Source of the DNA: Panacagrimonas sp.
GTDB lineage: Bacteria > Pseudomonadota > Gammaproteobacteria > Nevskiales > Nevskiaceae
Direction: 5' to 3'
NCBI RefSeq assembly: GCF_020697055.1
Contig: NZ_JAJFBP010000005.1
Span: forward strand, 62,001 to 126,000
DNA: 64,000 nucleotides
The notes below the pieces were generated by a model, which saw only the letters and a list, made by a program, of their open reading frames with translations, did no database searches and had not been told where the DNA came from. Positions within the stretch are counted from its first letter, which is position 1, and the number at the start of each line of letters is the position of its first letter. This document shows positions 22,491 to 30,966 of this stretch, piece after piece. The position numbers were made by a program, and so were the translations under genes.

Positions 22491-23461
22491 TGGCGATCGT
22501 CACCCCCGCAAAGAAGCAGAAACTCAGGACCGTGCTGATCACCGGCGCCGCCGGGTCGCTGGCCAAGCGCGTGATCGCGCGCCTGCACGGCCGCTACAAG
22601 GTCATCGCGGTCGACTTTCGCCGAAAGGTCGAGACCGATGCCGGCATCCCGAGCTACAAGGTCGAGATCCACAAGCGCGGCTTCGAGGACATCTTCCGCG
22701 AACACAAGATCGACGCGGTGCTGCACCTGGGCCGCATCTTCGCGCACGAGTCCGATCGCAGCCGGCGCTACAACGCCAACGTGCTCGGCACCAAGCGGCT
22801 GCTCGAGCTGTGCACCAAGTACGGTGTCGGCCAGGTGCTGATCCATTCGACCTACATGGTCTACGGCGCCTCGCCCTACAACCCGGCGTTGCTCGACGAG
22901 GATCACCCGCTCAAGGCCAGCGAAGCCACGCACGACCTGGTCGATGCGGTCGAGGTCGAGTCGCTCGCCAACATCTTCCTGTGGAAGCACCCCGAGCTGA
23001 ACATCACGATCCTGCGACCCTGCAACGTGCTCGGGCCGGGCGTACGCAACACGATGTCGGTGCTGCTGTCGCGACGCCTGGTGCCGGTGCTGATCGGCTT
23101 CTCGCCGATGATGCAGTTCCTTCACGTCGACGACATGGCCGAGGCGCTGGTGATGGCCTTCGAGCAGAACAGGCCCGGCATCTACAACGTCGCACCCGAC
23201 GACTACGTCGCCTACCAGCTGGCGGTCGAGGAGTCGGGCTGCCGGCGGTTGCCGATCCCCTCGATCCCGCCGGCGCTGCCGCGGCTGTGGAGCCGCGCGC
23301 TGAACTGGAACGCGTTCTTTCCGCCGTACATGGTCAACTTCTTCAAGTACCCGGTGATCATCGACGGGCGCCTGTTCCGCCAAACGTTCGGCTGGGCGCC
23401 GCGGCGCAGTTTCAACGATATCTTCGGGTACTACCGCAGGCAGAAAGCGGTGGGGCCGTAG
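22490..23461 (+). CDS. NAD-dependent epimerase/dehydratase family (extended SDR) protein
   Basis: 323 residues. N-terminal Rossmann motif VLITGAAGSLAKRVI (G-x-x-G-x-L-x-x), acidic residue VDF at the end of beta2 (NAD preference), HLGRIFAHE and NVLGTKRLLELC as in epimerases, then HSTYMVYG. The usual catalytic Y-x3-K is not seen at its place: after the YMVYG loop the helix reads THDLVDAVEVESLANIF. It may thus bind substrate without classic SDR catalysis. Cotranscribed and overlapping with the acyltransferase gene; the pairing suggests lipid or wax-like metabolism but the substrate is not known. Confidence 0.82.
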   Translation: MAIVTPAKKQKLRTVLITGAAGSLAKRVIARLHGRYKVIAVDFRRKVETDAGIPSYKVEIHKRGFEDIFREHKIDAVLHLGRIFAHESDRSRRYNANVLGTKRLLELCTKYGVGQVLIHSTYMVYGASPYNPALLDEDHPLKASEATHDLVDAVEVESLANIFLWKHPELNITILRPCNVLGPGVRNTMSVLLSRRLVPVLIGFSPMMQFLHVDDMAEALVMAFEQNRPGIYNVAPDDYVAYQLAVEESGCRRLPIPSIPPALPRLWSRALNWNAFFPPYMVNFFKYPVIIDGRLFRQTFGWAPRRSFNDIFGYYRRQKAVGP

Positions 23462-23474
23462 CTCCAAAAGCTCT

Positions 23475-23537
23475 CAACACAAAGAACGCAAAGGTCATTT
23501 TCGATGTTTTCTTTGGGTCCTTTGCGCCATTGCGTTG
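23475..23537. repeat. Degenerate inverted repeat, family C copy 1
   Basis: Left part CACAAAGAACGCAAAGG and right part CCTTTGCGCCATTGCG are imperfect inverted copies with an AT-richer centre (TTTTCGATGTTTTCTTTGG). The same 'ACGCAAAGG' words form the large inverted repeat at 44142-44272. It lies between the convergent SDR and ferredoxin genes, in sequence much richer in A+T than the genes. Confidence 0.6.
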
Positions 23538-23544
23538 AACGCTT

Positions 23545-23871
23545 TCAATGCTGCGACGCCGGCACGCGCAGCACCATTCCGTCGAGGTTCTCCGTCACTG
23601 GAATCTGGCACGTCAGACGGCTCTCGGGCCGCGGCTCGGGCGTGGCCTCGAGCATCGCGGCCTCGGTGTCGTCGGGCTCGGGCAGCGCGGCGCCACCGGC
23701 AGCCTCGATGTAGCAATGGCAGGTGCCGCAGATGCAATTGCCGCCGCACACCGCCTCGATGCCCGGCACCATCGCCGATTTCGCGGCGCGCATCACCGAC
23801 TGTCCGGGGAACGCCTCGACCTTGTGCTCCTTGCCGGTGGGATCGATGAACGTCAGCGTGATCGACGCCAT
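23545..23871 (-). CDS. [2Fe-2S] ferredoxin (adrenodoxin/putidaredoxin type)
   Basis: 108 residues, starts MASITLTFIDPTGKEHKVEA. Cluster ligands follow the C-x5-C-x2-C...C pattern: VCGGNCICGTC then RLTCQI; an additional Cys occurs between the first two ligands and another (CHC) after the third. Ends IPVTENLDGMVLRVP, the usual C-terminus of this family. It starts 3 bp after the P450 stop on the same strand, so it is almost certainly the electron donor of that P450. No ferredoxin reductase gene is in the window. Confidence 0.93.
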   Translation of the reverse strand: MASITLTFIDPTGKEHKVEAFPGQSVMRAAKSAMVPGIEAVCGGNCICGTCHCYIEAAGGAALPEPDDTEAAMLEATPEPRPESRLTCQIPVTENLDGMVLRVPASQH

Positions 23872-23874
23872 CGC

Positions 23875-25164
23875 TCAGGCCCGCGACGCGTGGCGCAGCC
23901 AGGCGTCGACGCCCTTGCCGCGTTCGGTGCCGCGACGCGTACCGGGCTGGAACCGGATCGGCACACGCGACATGCCGCCGACCTGGCCGGTGGTCCACTT
24001 CAGGATCCCGGTCGGATCGATCGTGTAGTCCGGAACGCGCTTCAGGAACTCGGAGAGCACCAGGCGCGCTTCCATCCGGATCAGGTGGCTTCCGAGGCAG
24101 ACGTGCAGGCCGGTGCCCAGCGCGAGATGACGGTTGTTCGGGCGATCGATGATCAGCGCATCCGGATGCGCGAATTCGCGATGGTCACGATTGGCGATCG
24201 GCAGGCCCAGCATCACCTGCTGACCGGGCTGCATCGTCACGCCGCCGATGGTGGTTTCGCGGCGGACGATTCGACCGATGGGCGCCGGGGTGTAGTAGCG
24301 CAGCAGTTCGTCGACCGCGGCCTGCATGCGGTCGGGGTGGCGGATCAGGCGGCGGCGCAGCTCCACGTCCCAGCCCAGGCGCCACAGCGATGTGCCGATC
24401 AGCTTGGCGGAGTTCTCGATGCCGCCGATCAGCAACACCGTGGAGAAACCCAGCAGTTCGCGATGCGTCAACCGCTCGCCATCGACCTCCGCGTTGATGA
24501 CCGACGAGAGCACGTCGGTGCCCGGCTCGACCTTGCGACGCGCGATGTTCTTCTCGAAGTACGCGTACATCTCGGCGATCTTCGGTTTGGCGCCTTCCGG
24601 ATCGACCAGAAACTGGTGCGTGATGGCCGTCGTCCAGTAGTCGAACAGCGGACCGTCCTCGGCGGGCAGTCCCATGATCAGCGCGGTGACGATCGCCGGG
24701 ATCGGGTCGGCCAGGATGCGGCCCACATCGGCCTTGCCGTCCTCGATGAAGCCGTCGACCAGCTCATGAACGGCCTTTTGCATGGCCTCACCGTACTGCG
24801 TGACGTTGCGCGGCATGAACGAGAGGTTCACCAGGCGACGCGCGCGCATGTGCTCGGGTTCGTCCTGCTCGGCGAGCATCAGCGGCTCGGTCACCGCGTA
24901 CTTGGGAAAGATGACGCCGGTGCTCGAGAAGCCGTCGACGTCCTTGATGATCTGGTCGCATTCCGGGAAGCCGGTGACGACCCAGAAGCCGCCGTGCTTC
25001 TCGCTCCAGCCGACCCACTGTTTTTCGGCGGCCGCCGCGTCGCGGAACTGCTCGAAGTACGCCCACGGCGTCCCGTCGACCCCGATGGGCGGATCCAGGT
25101 GGTCGTAACCGGCGTACAGGGCCTTCAGGTCGACCTGCGGCGCGGTCGCGGCGGGAGCATTCAT
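23875..25164 (-). CDS. cytochrome P450 (bacterial class I)
   Basis: 429 residues from the ATG at 25164 (GGAG 8 bp upstream). Heme loop HLALGTGLHVCLGSHL gives the Cys ligand but has Leu where the consensus F-x2-G-x-H-x-C-x-G has Phe. K-helix ExxR is VDELLRYY. The I-helix reads LLIGGIENSAKLIG: the acidic residue is kept (E) but the following Thr of A-G-x-D/E-T is Asn, as in P450cin. 'IANRDHREFAHPDALIIDRPNNRH' matches the meander. Soluble. Forms an operon with the ferredoxin gene and faces an AraC regulator across 201 bp. Substrate unknown. Confidence 0.93.
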   Translation of the reverse strand: MNAPAATAPQVDLKALYAGYDHLDPPIGVDGTPWAYFEQFRDAAAAEKQWVGWSEKHGGFWVVTGFPECDQIIKDVDGFSSTGVIFPKYAVTEPLMLAEQDEPEHMRARRLVNLSFMPRNVTQYGEAMQKAVHELVDGFIEDGKADVGRILADPIPAIVTALIMGLPAEDGPLFDYWTTAITHQFLVDPEGAKPKIAEMYAYFEKNIARRKVEPGTDVLSSVINAEVDGERLTHRELLGFSTVLLIGGIENSAKLIGTSLWRLGWDVELRRRLIRHPDRMQAAVDELLRYYTPAPIGRIVRRETTIGGVTMQPGQQVMLGLPIANRDHREFAHPDALIIDRPNNRHLALGTGLHVCLGSHLIRMEARLVLSEFLKRVPDYTIDPTGILKWTTGQVGGMSRVPIRFQPGTRRGTERGKGVDAWLRHASRA

Positions 25165-25314
25165 GGGATTCTCCTTCGTTGTCTGGTCATCAGACGTCGT
25201 CCGACGTCCTGTGCGCCCGCATTGGACACCGATGGGGGCTTTCGATCTTTCGGCATCTTCGGTCCAATTGCGTAAATGTCGGCATCGGGGTGATCCCCCT
25301 GATTGCAGGGTGCA

Positions 25315-25341
25315 GGACCGGGGTGTACATCTCCCCGGTCC
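25315..25341. promoter_or_regulatory. Perfect 9-bp inverted repeat between P450 and AraC genes
   Basis: GGACCGGGG (25315-25323) and CCCCGGTCC (25333-25341) are separated by 9 bases, ending 24 bp before the AraC-family start codon. A smaller hairpin GGGG-TGAT-CCCC lies at 25287-25298. The pair may form a leader hairpin or an operator. The rest of the 25165-25365 gap, which must hold both divergent promoters, shows no clear -35/-10 pair to me. Confidence 0.4.
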
Positions 25342-25365
25342 CACGGCCCGGTAGGCGGAGGTCGG

Positions 25366-26259
25366 ATGCACGGTGGCGTGACAGCGTCGAATTCCCACAG
25401 CGCGGATGTCGCGGCGGTCAGCCGAGCCGTGGGCTTTTCACCGGCCCTGTCCAGCGAGGGCGCGGGCTGGAAACACGCCGCGCTGTACGCCTGGCGCGGC
25501 CTCTGCGAAATCGCCCACTTCAATCCGCTGTCCGAACCCGTCCTGATCTATCACACGGGCGGCGCGCCGGTCATCGACGTGCGCCACGACCAGGGCCGGC
25601 GCGAGCGCAGCCGGCCCGGACTGATGACGCTGGTCCCGCCCGGTGCGCCGGTGGACTGGTACATCGGCGGCGACGTGCACTCCTATTCCCTGCACCTGGG
25701 CGCGGACGTCTTCGCCGCGCGCTCCGACGATGCGGTGCCGCTCGACCCGAACGTGCGCTTCCAGTGCGGCCTGGTCGATCCACTGCTCAGCGCCTCGATC
25801 ATGGCGCTGGCCGACGAGCTCGCTCGGCCGACGCAGCGCGGCTCGCTGTATGCCGATGCCATCGCCGACGTGGTCGGCCTGCACCTGCTCCGGTTGCCGT
25901 TTGCGATCGCGCCCAAGCCCGGCATCCGCAGCGGCCTGTCGCGCTCGCAGCTGCGCGAGGTGCTGGACCTGCTCGAGGATTCGATCGAGCGCGGGGTCAG
26001 CCTGGGCGACCTGGCGTGCAAGGCGGGACTGAGCCGCACCTATTTCGCCGAAGCGTTCCAGCGCGCCACCGGCACGTCGCCGCATCGCTATCTCACGCAG
26101 CGCCGGATCGCCCGCGCCCAGTCGCTGCTGCAGCACAGCGCGCTGCCGCTGGCCGAGATCGCGCTGCAGTGCGGCTTCTGCAACCAGGCGCATTTTTCGC
26201 AGACGTTCCGCCAATCGACGGGCACGACGCCGAGCCGCTATCGCGCCGAAGTGAAGTAG
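25366..26259 (+). CDS. AraC family transcriptional regulator
   Basis: 297 residues from the ATG at 25366 (GGCGGAG 5 bp upstream). C-terminal double HTH (about 195-295): SLGDLACKAGLSRTYFAEAFQRATGTSPHRYL, RRIARAQSLL, LPLAEIALQCGFCNQAHFSQTFRQSTGTTPSRYR, a full AraC signature. The N-terminal 180 residues have no motif I recognise beyond a weak cupin-like stretch (PGLMTLVPPGAPVDWYIGG). Divergent from the P450-ferredoxin operon, so it probably controls that operon in response to the P450 substrate. Confidence 0.92.
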   Translation: MHGGVTASNSHSADVAAVSRAVGFSPALSSEGAGWKHAALYAWRGLCEIAHFNPLSEPVLIYHTGGAPVIDVRHDQGRRERSRPGLMTLVPPGAPVDWYIGGDVHSYSLHLGADVFAARSDDAVPLDPNVRFQCGLVDPLLSASIMALADELARPTQRGSLYADAIADVVGLHLLRLPFAIAPKPGIRSGLSRSQLREVLDLLEDSIERGVSLGDLACKAGLSRTYFAEAFQRATGTSPHRYLTQRRIARAQSLLQHSALPLAEIALQCGFCNQAHFSQTFRQSTGTTPSRYRAEVK

Positions 26260-26316
26260 TCCCTACTCTTCCGAATCCCCTTTCCGCGAATCCCTTCGTC
26301 GCAGGAGCGTTTCACC

Positions 26317-26817
26317 ATGGCAAAGAAGAACAAGGCGAACGACAAGTCGCCCAGGATCGACATCGGCATCGACAAGGATCAGCGCAAGTCCATCGCCGAT
26401 GGCCTGTCGCGATTGCTCGCCGACGAATACACGCTCTATCTCAAGACCCACAACTTCCACTGGAACGTCACGGGTCCGATGTTCAACACGCTGCACCTGA
26501 TGTTCGAGACCCATTACACCGAAGCGGCGCTGGCGGTGGACCTGGTCGCCGAACGCATCCGCGCGCTCGGCTTCCCGGCGCCCGGCACCTACCGGCAGTA
26601 CGCCGCGCTGTCCTCGATCGACGAGACCGACGGCGTGCCCGAGGCGATGCAGATGGTGCGGCTGCTGGTCAAGGGCCACGAGGCCTGCGCCAAGACCGCG
26701 CGCTCGGTGTTCCCGCTGGCCGATTCGGCGCACGACGAGCCGACCGCGGACCTGCTGACGCAGCGCCTGCAGGTGCACGAGAAGACCGCCTGGATGCTGC
26801 GCGCGCTGCTGGAATGA
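26317..26817 (+). CDS. dps: Dps family DNA-binding/ferritin-like protein
   Basis: 166 residues. Ferroxidase-site ligands characteristic of Dps are visible: His in [14 protein letters not shown] (about residues 45-53), then [26 protein letters not shown] with the Asp/Glu ligands. A Lys-rich N-terminus ([13 protein letters not shown]) could bind DNA. Dps dodecamers oxidise Fe(II) with H2O2 and compact the chromosome. Good ribosome site (GCAGGAGCG). The TGA overlaps an ATG of the following ATPase frame (ATGA, 26814-26817). Confidence 0.92.
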   Translation: MAKKNKANDKSPRIDIGIDKDQRKSIADGLSRLLADEYTLYLKTHNFHWNVTGPMFNTLHLMFETHYTEAALAVDLVAERIRALGFPAPGTYRQYAALSSIDETDGVPEAMQMVRLLVKGHEACAKTARSVFPLADSAHDEPTADLLTQRLQVHEKTAWMLRALLE

Positions 26818-27842
26818 AATCGAAACCGGGACTCGGGACTCGGGACTCGGGACTCGTCGCAATCCCGAATCAGGCGGTGCTGGCCGTCCGCCGACTGAAG
26901 GTTCACTACCGGCTGCCTTCGGCGCGGCCTTGGGGCAAGCCCGGGTGGCTCAAGGCGGTCGACGGCGTCGACTTCAATCTCGCCAACGGCGAGACGCTGG
27001 GCATCGTCGGCGAATCGGGCTGCGGCAAATCGACGCTCGCACGTGCGCTCGCCGGATTGCAGCCGGTGACCTCGGGCGGCATCGAATACAACGGCCGCAA
27101 CATCGCGCGCCTCGACGAGGCCGCGTGGCGACCGCTGCGGCGCGAGATCCAGATGGTCTTCCAGGATCCGCTGGCGAGCCTGGATCCGCGCATGACCATC
27201 GGCGCGAGCGTCGCCGAGCCGCTGGAGGCGCTGTATCCGGACGTCGGCAAGGCCGAGCGCATGGCGCGCGTGCGCGAGATGCTGGAAAAGGTCGGACTGT
27301 CGGCCAACCTGATCAACCGCTACCCGCACGAATTCTCCGGCGGCCAGTGCCAGCGCGTGGGCATCGCGCGCGCATTGGTGGTGCGACCGCGCGTGCTGAT
27401 CTGCGACGAGCCGGTATCGGCGCTCGACGTCTCGGTGCAGGCGCAGATCGTGAACCTGCTGGCGGACCTGCAGGCCGAGTACGGCCTGTCGATGCTGTTC
27501 ATCGCGCACGACCTGGCGGTGGTGCGCCACATCAGCCGGCGCGTGATGGTGATGTACCTGGGCAAGGTGATGGAGCAGGCGCCGCGCGATGCGCTGTTCG
27601 AATCACCGGTGCATCCCTACACCCGCGCCTTGCTCGCCTCGGTGCCGGGCGATCTCGGACGCGAACGCCGCGAACCGCTGCACGGCGAGATCCCGAGCCC
27701 GGCCGATCCGCCGGCCGGCTGCGTGTTCGTCACGCGATGTCCGATCGCCGATGCGCACTGCGCGCGGCACGCGCCCAACCTGGTGCGCGCGGTGCACGGT
27801 GGATTCTCGGCCTGTCACTTCACGGCGACCAATGTCGCCTGA
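26814..27842 (+). CDS. oligopeptide/dipeptide-type ABC transporter ATP-binding protein
   Basis: 342 residues if started at the ATG 26814; Walker [11 protein letters not shown]-loop [16 protein letters not shown], signature [15 protein letters not shown], Walker [15 protein letters not shown]-loop FIAHDLAV, and the C-terminal oligopeptide domain with Cys residues ([15 protein letters not shown]). The closest named families are OppF/DppF. The first 21 codons come from a tandem GGGACTC repeat and have no homology, so the GTG at 26877 ([14 protein letters not shown]) may be the real start. No permease, binding protein or OppD partner lies nearby. Confidence 0.9.
   Translation: MKSKPGLGTRDSGLVAIPNQAVLAVRRLKVHYRLPSARPWGKPGWLKAVDGVDFNLANGETLGIVGESGCGKSTLARALAGLQPVTSGGIEYNGRNIARLDEAAWRPLRREIQMVFQDPLASLDPRMTIGASVAEPLEALYPDVGKAERMARVREMLEKVGLSANLINRYPHEFSGGQCQRVGIARALVVRPRVLICDEPVSALDVSVQAQIVNLLADLQAEYGLSMLFIAHDLAVVRHISRRVMVMYLGKVMEQAPRDALFESPVHPYTRALLASVPGDLGRERREPLHGEIPSPADPPAGCVFVTRCPIADAHCARHAPNLVRAVHGGFSACHFTATNVA
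26828..26855. repeat. Tandem heptamer repeat GGGACTC x4
   Basis: Four exact copies of GGGACTC in a row, followed by CGTCGCAATCCCGAATC. Similar strings of GGGACTC/GGGAATC are common between genes of Xanthomonadales. Here the repeat falls inside the annotated 5' end of the ATPase gene, which argues for the downstream start at 26877. Confidence 0.85.
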
Positions 27843-27860
27843 GGGTTTCCCGAAGCGGCG

Positions 27861-28658
27861 CTAGCCGCACTTCGGATTGCGGCCCTGCCCCTTGGCGGTG
27901 ACATAGAGATCGAGCGCGACTTTCATGCGCGCGTTCAGATCGTGCATGCGCGTCTCGTCCGAGGGGTGGGTGGAGAGCATCTCCGGCGGCTTCTGCCCGC
28001 CGCTGGCCTTGGCCATGTTCTGCCACAGCGTGATCGAGGCGCGCGGATCGAAGCCCGCCATCGCCATCAGATCCAGGCCCAGCAGGTCGGCCTCGGATTC
28101 GTGGCTGCGCGAGTACGGCAGCAGGAACAGCGCATTGACGCCCATGCCGTAGAGCTGGCCCACGCCGTACATCGAGGCCACGGCGCCGCCGAGCTGCGCC
28201 GGAAGATCGGCCGACGCGCGCTCGGCCGAATGCCGCGCGAGCACGTGCGAAACCTCGTGGCCGATGACGGCCGCAAGCTGGTCCTGCGTGCTCGCGACCT
28301 TGAGCAGACCGGTGAACACGCCGATCTTTCCTCCGGGAAGCGCGAAGGCGTTGACGTCGTCGCTGGCGAACACGGTCACTTCCCAGGCCGCCGGCACCGC
28401 GAGTTCGCCCTTCTCGCGCAAAGTCGGAACCTGGGCGGTGATCGCGTTGGAAATGCAGTTGACGTAGCCGTTGATGCGCCCGTCCTTGGACGCCGGCATC
28501 TCCTTCTGCATCTGCTGATAGGAGGCGACGCCTTGGGCGTTGATCGAGTCGTCCGAGATCAGGATGAACTGCTTGCGCCCGAGCGGCGAGGTGGCGCAGG
28601 CGGTGACGAGGGCGGCGGCTGTTGCAGCAATGGCGAATAGAACGGGGCGTCGCATCAT
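27861..28658 (-). CDS. M48 family metalloprotease lipoprotein
   Basis: 265 residues, starting MMRRPVLFAIAATAAALVTACATSP, a lipoprotein signal with Cys in the lipobox VTAC. Zinc site HEVSH (H-E-x-x-H) in AAVIGHEVSHVLARHSAER, third ligand Glu in SRSHESEADLLGLDLMA, and the conserved FALPGGKIGVFTGLL. Most like the LoiP/YcaL/BepA-type Oma1-like periplasmic peptidases, without a TPR tail. Likely attached to the outer membrane, degrading misassembled envelope proteins. Divergent from the DUF4864 gene. Confidence 0.91.
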   Translation of the reverse strand: MMRRPVLFAIAATAAALVTACATSPLGRKQFILISDDSINAQGVASYQQMQKEMPASKDGRINGYVNCISNAITAQVPTLREKGELAVPAAWEVTVFASDDVNAFALPGGKIGVFTGLLKVASTQDQLAAVIGHEVSHVLARHSAERASADLPAQLGGAVASMYGVGQLYGMGVNALFLLPYSRSHESEADLLGLDLMAMAGFDPRASITLWQNMAKASGGQKPPEMLSTHPSDETRMHDLNARMKVALDLYVTAKGQGRNPKCG

Positions 28659-28796
28659 GGAGAAGTCCCAGGTACGGGCGTATCGTGGCGGACAGTATCG
28701 GCGGCTTGGGCGCAACGACGCTATGTTACTTCGCCAACAACCGGACCCGCGATGAACGGATCCGGTCGCCCTACTCCACCCCTTCGAGCTCCGTCC

Positions 28797-29285
28797 ATGA
28801 TCGTGCTGCGCCTTCGGGTCCTCTTCGGTCTGACGCTCCTGCTGTCGCTGCTGCTGGGCGCGGCGCGCGCCGAAGACCTCGCCGCTCGCGGACCCCGACC
28901 CGACCTCGATCCGCCGCAGGTGGTTCAGGCCATGCTCTCGGCGCTGAAGAAGAACAGTGACCAGGGCATCGCCGAGCTCTACAAGTTCTCTTCACCCGGC
29001 AATCGCGAGAAGTCCGGGCCGCTGTCGAACTTCCGCTCGATGATCCGCGAGGGCTTCCCCGACCTGCTCGGGCATCGCGAAGCACGCGTCGGACCGCCGC
29101 TGATCGACGGCGACCGCGCGATGCTGCCGGTCGAGGTGGTCGGCAGCGACGCGCAGACGCATCGCTACATCTTCCTGATGTCGCGCCAGGACGGCGGCCA
29201 GTGCAAGGGCTGCTGGATGGCCGACGCGGTGGTCAATTCCGACGACGACACCGGCGACCCCGAGAAGCCGGAATACGGGGCCTGA
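28797..29285 (+). CDS. DUF4864 domain exported protein
   Basis: 162 residues with signal peptide MIVLRLRVLFGLTLLLSLLLGAARA and the DUF4864-like body PPQVVQAMLSALKKNSDQGIAELYKFSSPGNR.., ending with an acidic tail (NSDDDTGDPEKPEYGA). Start at 28797 chosen because the signal peptide begins there; an upstream ATG at 28752 would add 15 residues without homology. Two Cys in QCKGCWM could form a disulfide. Periplasmic; function unknown. Convergent with cysS. Confidence 0.75.
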   Translation: MIVLRLRVLFGLTLLLSLLLGAARAEDLAARGPRPDLDPPQVVQAMLSALKKNSDQGIAELYKFSSPGNREKSGPLSNFRSMIREGFPDLLGHREARVGPPLIDGDRAMLPVEVVGSDAQTHRYIFLMSRQDGGQCKGCWMADAVVNSDDDTGDPEKPEYGA

Positions 29286-29300
29286 TCGTCCAGGCCTGGG

Positions 29301-30680
29301 TCAGCTGTAACGCCAGCGCTGACCGTCCTTGGAGTCTTCGACCAGCACGCCGCGCGCCTTGAGCAGGTCGCGGATGCGATCCGATTCGGCCCACTGCCTG
29401 GACTTGCGCGCTTCGGCGCGCTGCGCGATCAGCGCCTCGATCTCGGTCGCCGGCATCAGGTCGTCGCGCGGCGGCGCCCATCCGAACCAGGCCTCGGGGC
29501 TCTGGTGCAGCAATCCCAGCAGGCGACCGGCCTTGAGCAGCTGCGTCTTGATGCGACGGCGCTCGGAGACGGTATCGCCGGCCTTGTGCGCCTGCGTGGC
29601 CAGCTCGAACAGCTGCGCCAGCGCACCCGGCGTGTTGAGGTCGTCCTCGAGCTCCTGGACGAAGGGCAGGAACTCGCCTTCGTCCGGATTCTCCTCGACG
29701 TCTGCGAGCTCGCGCAGCGCGCCGTACAGGCGATCGAGCTTCTTGCGCGCTTCCTGCAGGCCGTCCTCGGTCCAGTCCAGCGGCTGCCGGTAATGCCCCG
29801 ACAGCAGCAGCATGCGGATGGCTTCGCCCGGCGCGTGCTTGAGCAGCTCGCGCACCAGCAGCACGTTGCCCAGCGACTTCGACATCTTGGTGGAGTCGAC
29901 GTTGAGGAATCCGTTGTGCAGCCAGAAGCGCGCGAACGGCTTGCCGCCGTGCGCGCATACCGACTGCGCGATCTCGTTTTCGTGGTGCGGGAAGATCAGG
30001 TCGTGCCCCCCGCCGTGGATGTCGATGGTCTCGCCGAGAATCGTCTCGGCCATCGCCGAGCACTCGATGTGCCAGCCCGGACGTCCGCGACCCCACGGCG
30101 AACCCCAGCCCGGCTGTTCCGGCGCCGACGGTTTCCACAACACGAAGTCGCCCGCGTGCTGCTTGTACGGCGCGACCTCGACCCGGGCGCCGGCCATCAG
30201 CGCCTGGGAGTCGCGCTTGGACAACTTTCCGTAGTCCGAAAAGCTCGGGGTGTGGAACAGCACGTGGCCTTCGGCGGCATACGCGTGACCCGATGCGACC
30301 AGGCGCCCGATCATGTCCAGGATCTGCGGCAGGTGCTGCGTCACGCGCGGCTCGTGATCGGGAGCACGAACGCCCAGCGCGCCCATGTCCTCGTGATAGG
30401 CGGCAGCGTAGCGATCGCTGATCACACCGATGTCGACCCCCTGCTCGGCGGCGGCCTTGTTGATCTTGTCGTCGATGTCCGTGATGTTGCGCGCGTACAC
30501 CACGCTGCCGTAACGCCGCCGCAGCACGCGCGAAAGCACGTCGAACACCACCGCCGGCCGCGCGTTGCCGATGTGGGCGAAGCTGTAGACCGTCGGTCCG
30601 CAGACGTACATCGTCACGCGCGACGGATCCTGCGGTTCGAAACGCTCCTTGCGACCGGTGAGGGTGTTGTGCAGGTGCAT
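29301..30680 (-). CDS. cysS: cysteinyl-tRNA synthetase
   Basis: 459 residues, close to the 461 of E. coli CysS. HIGH motif [15 protein letters not shown] loop [10 protein letters not shown], zinc-binding Cys/His set including YVCGPTVY and [10 protein letters not shown] with HGGGHDL. Charges tRNA-Cys with cysteine. Start placed at ATG 30680 ([14 protein letters not shown]); an in-frame ATG 9 bases upstream (30689) is an alternative, but a poor one because the ribosome-like GAGG lies only 2 bp from it. Faces the DUF4864 gene at its 3' end and a complex inverted-repeat region at its 5' end. Confidence 0.97.
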   Translation of the reverse strand: MHLHNTLTGRKERFEPQDPSRVTMYVCGPTVYSFAHIGNARPAVVFDVLSRVLRRRYGSVVYARNITDIDDKINKAAAEQGVDIGVISDRYAAAYHEDMGALGVRAPDHEPRVTQHLPQILDMIGRLVASGHAYAAEGHVLFHTPSFSDYGKLSKRDSQALMAGARVEVAPYKQHAGDFVLWKPSAPEQPGWGSPWGRGRPGWHIECSAMAETILGETIDIHGGGHDLIFPHHENEIAQSVCAHGGKPFARFWLHNGFLNVDSTKMSKSLGNVLLVRELLKHAPGEAIRMLLLSGHYRQPLDWTEDGLQEARKKLDRLYGALRELADVEENPDEGEFLPFVQELEDDLNTPGALAQLFELATQAHKAGDTVSERRRIKTQLLKAGRLLGLLHQSPEAWFGWAPPRDDLMPATEIEALIAQRAEARKSRQWAESDRIRDLLKARGVLVEDSKDGQRWRYS

Positions 30681-30735
30681 CGACGGCATGGCCTCGAAAA
30701 AAAACCGCGCAAGGATAGCGGACCGCGGTGGGCCC

Positions 30736-30921
30736 GGCGGGATGCCCTGCGCTTTACCGCCCTGCTCCGGAGGCGTGGCCAGTCGTCGGCCGGCGAAGCA
30801 CAGGGCATCCCGCCTGCAATGCGCGCGCGTCAGGCTCGGAAAAAGCGGAGCACCCTGCGCTTCGGCGGGCTTTGCGTCGGGATCCCGACCGACGACTGGC
30901 CACGCCTCCGGAGCAGGGCGG
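30736..30921. repeat. Nested inverted repeats between cysS and the NAD-glutamate dehydrogenase gene
   Basis: A perfect 33-bp inverted repeat: left arm 30757-30789, right arm 30889-30921, spaced by 99 bp. The arm begins CCGCCCTGCTCCGGAGGCG. A second, smaller inverted pair (CGGGATGCCCTG near 30739 and CAGGGCATCCCG near 30800) is nested across the left arm, and the left part resembles family A (GGCGGGATGC..CGCTTT..CCGCCCT). It fills most of the gap 3' of the glutamate dehydrogenase gene and upstream of cysS. No transposase is encoded; it could be a composite of dispersed palindromes. Confidence 0.85.
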
Positions 30922-30966
30922 GATACCGACGCACAGCCCGCCCACGCCAAGCCCCGGAACGAGTCT

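Noticed and set aside
30736..30921. Insertion sequence
   Set aside because: The inverted repeats enclose only 99 bp and no transposase is encoded nearby; better read as a palindromic repeat or non-autonomous element.
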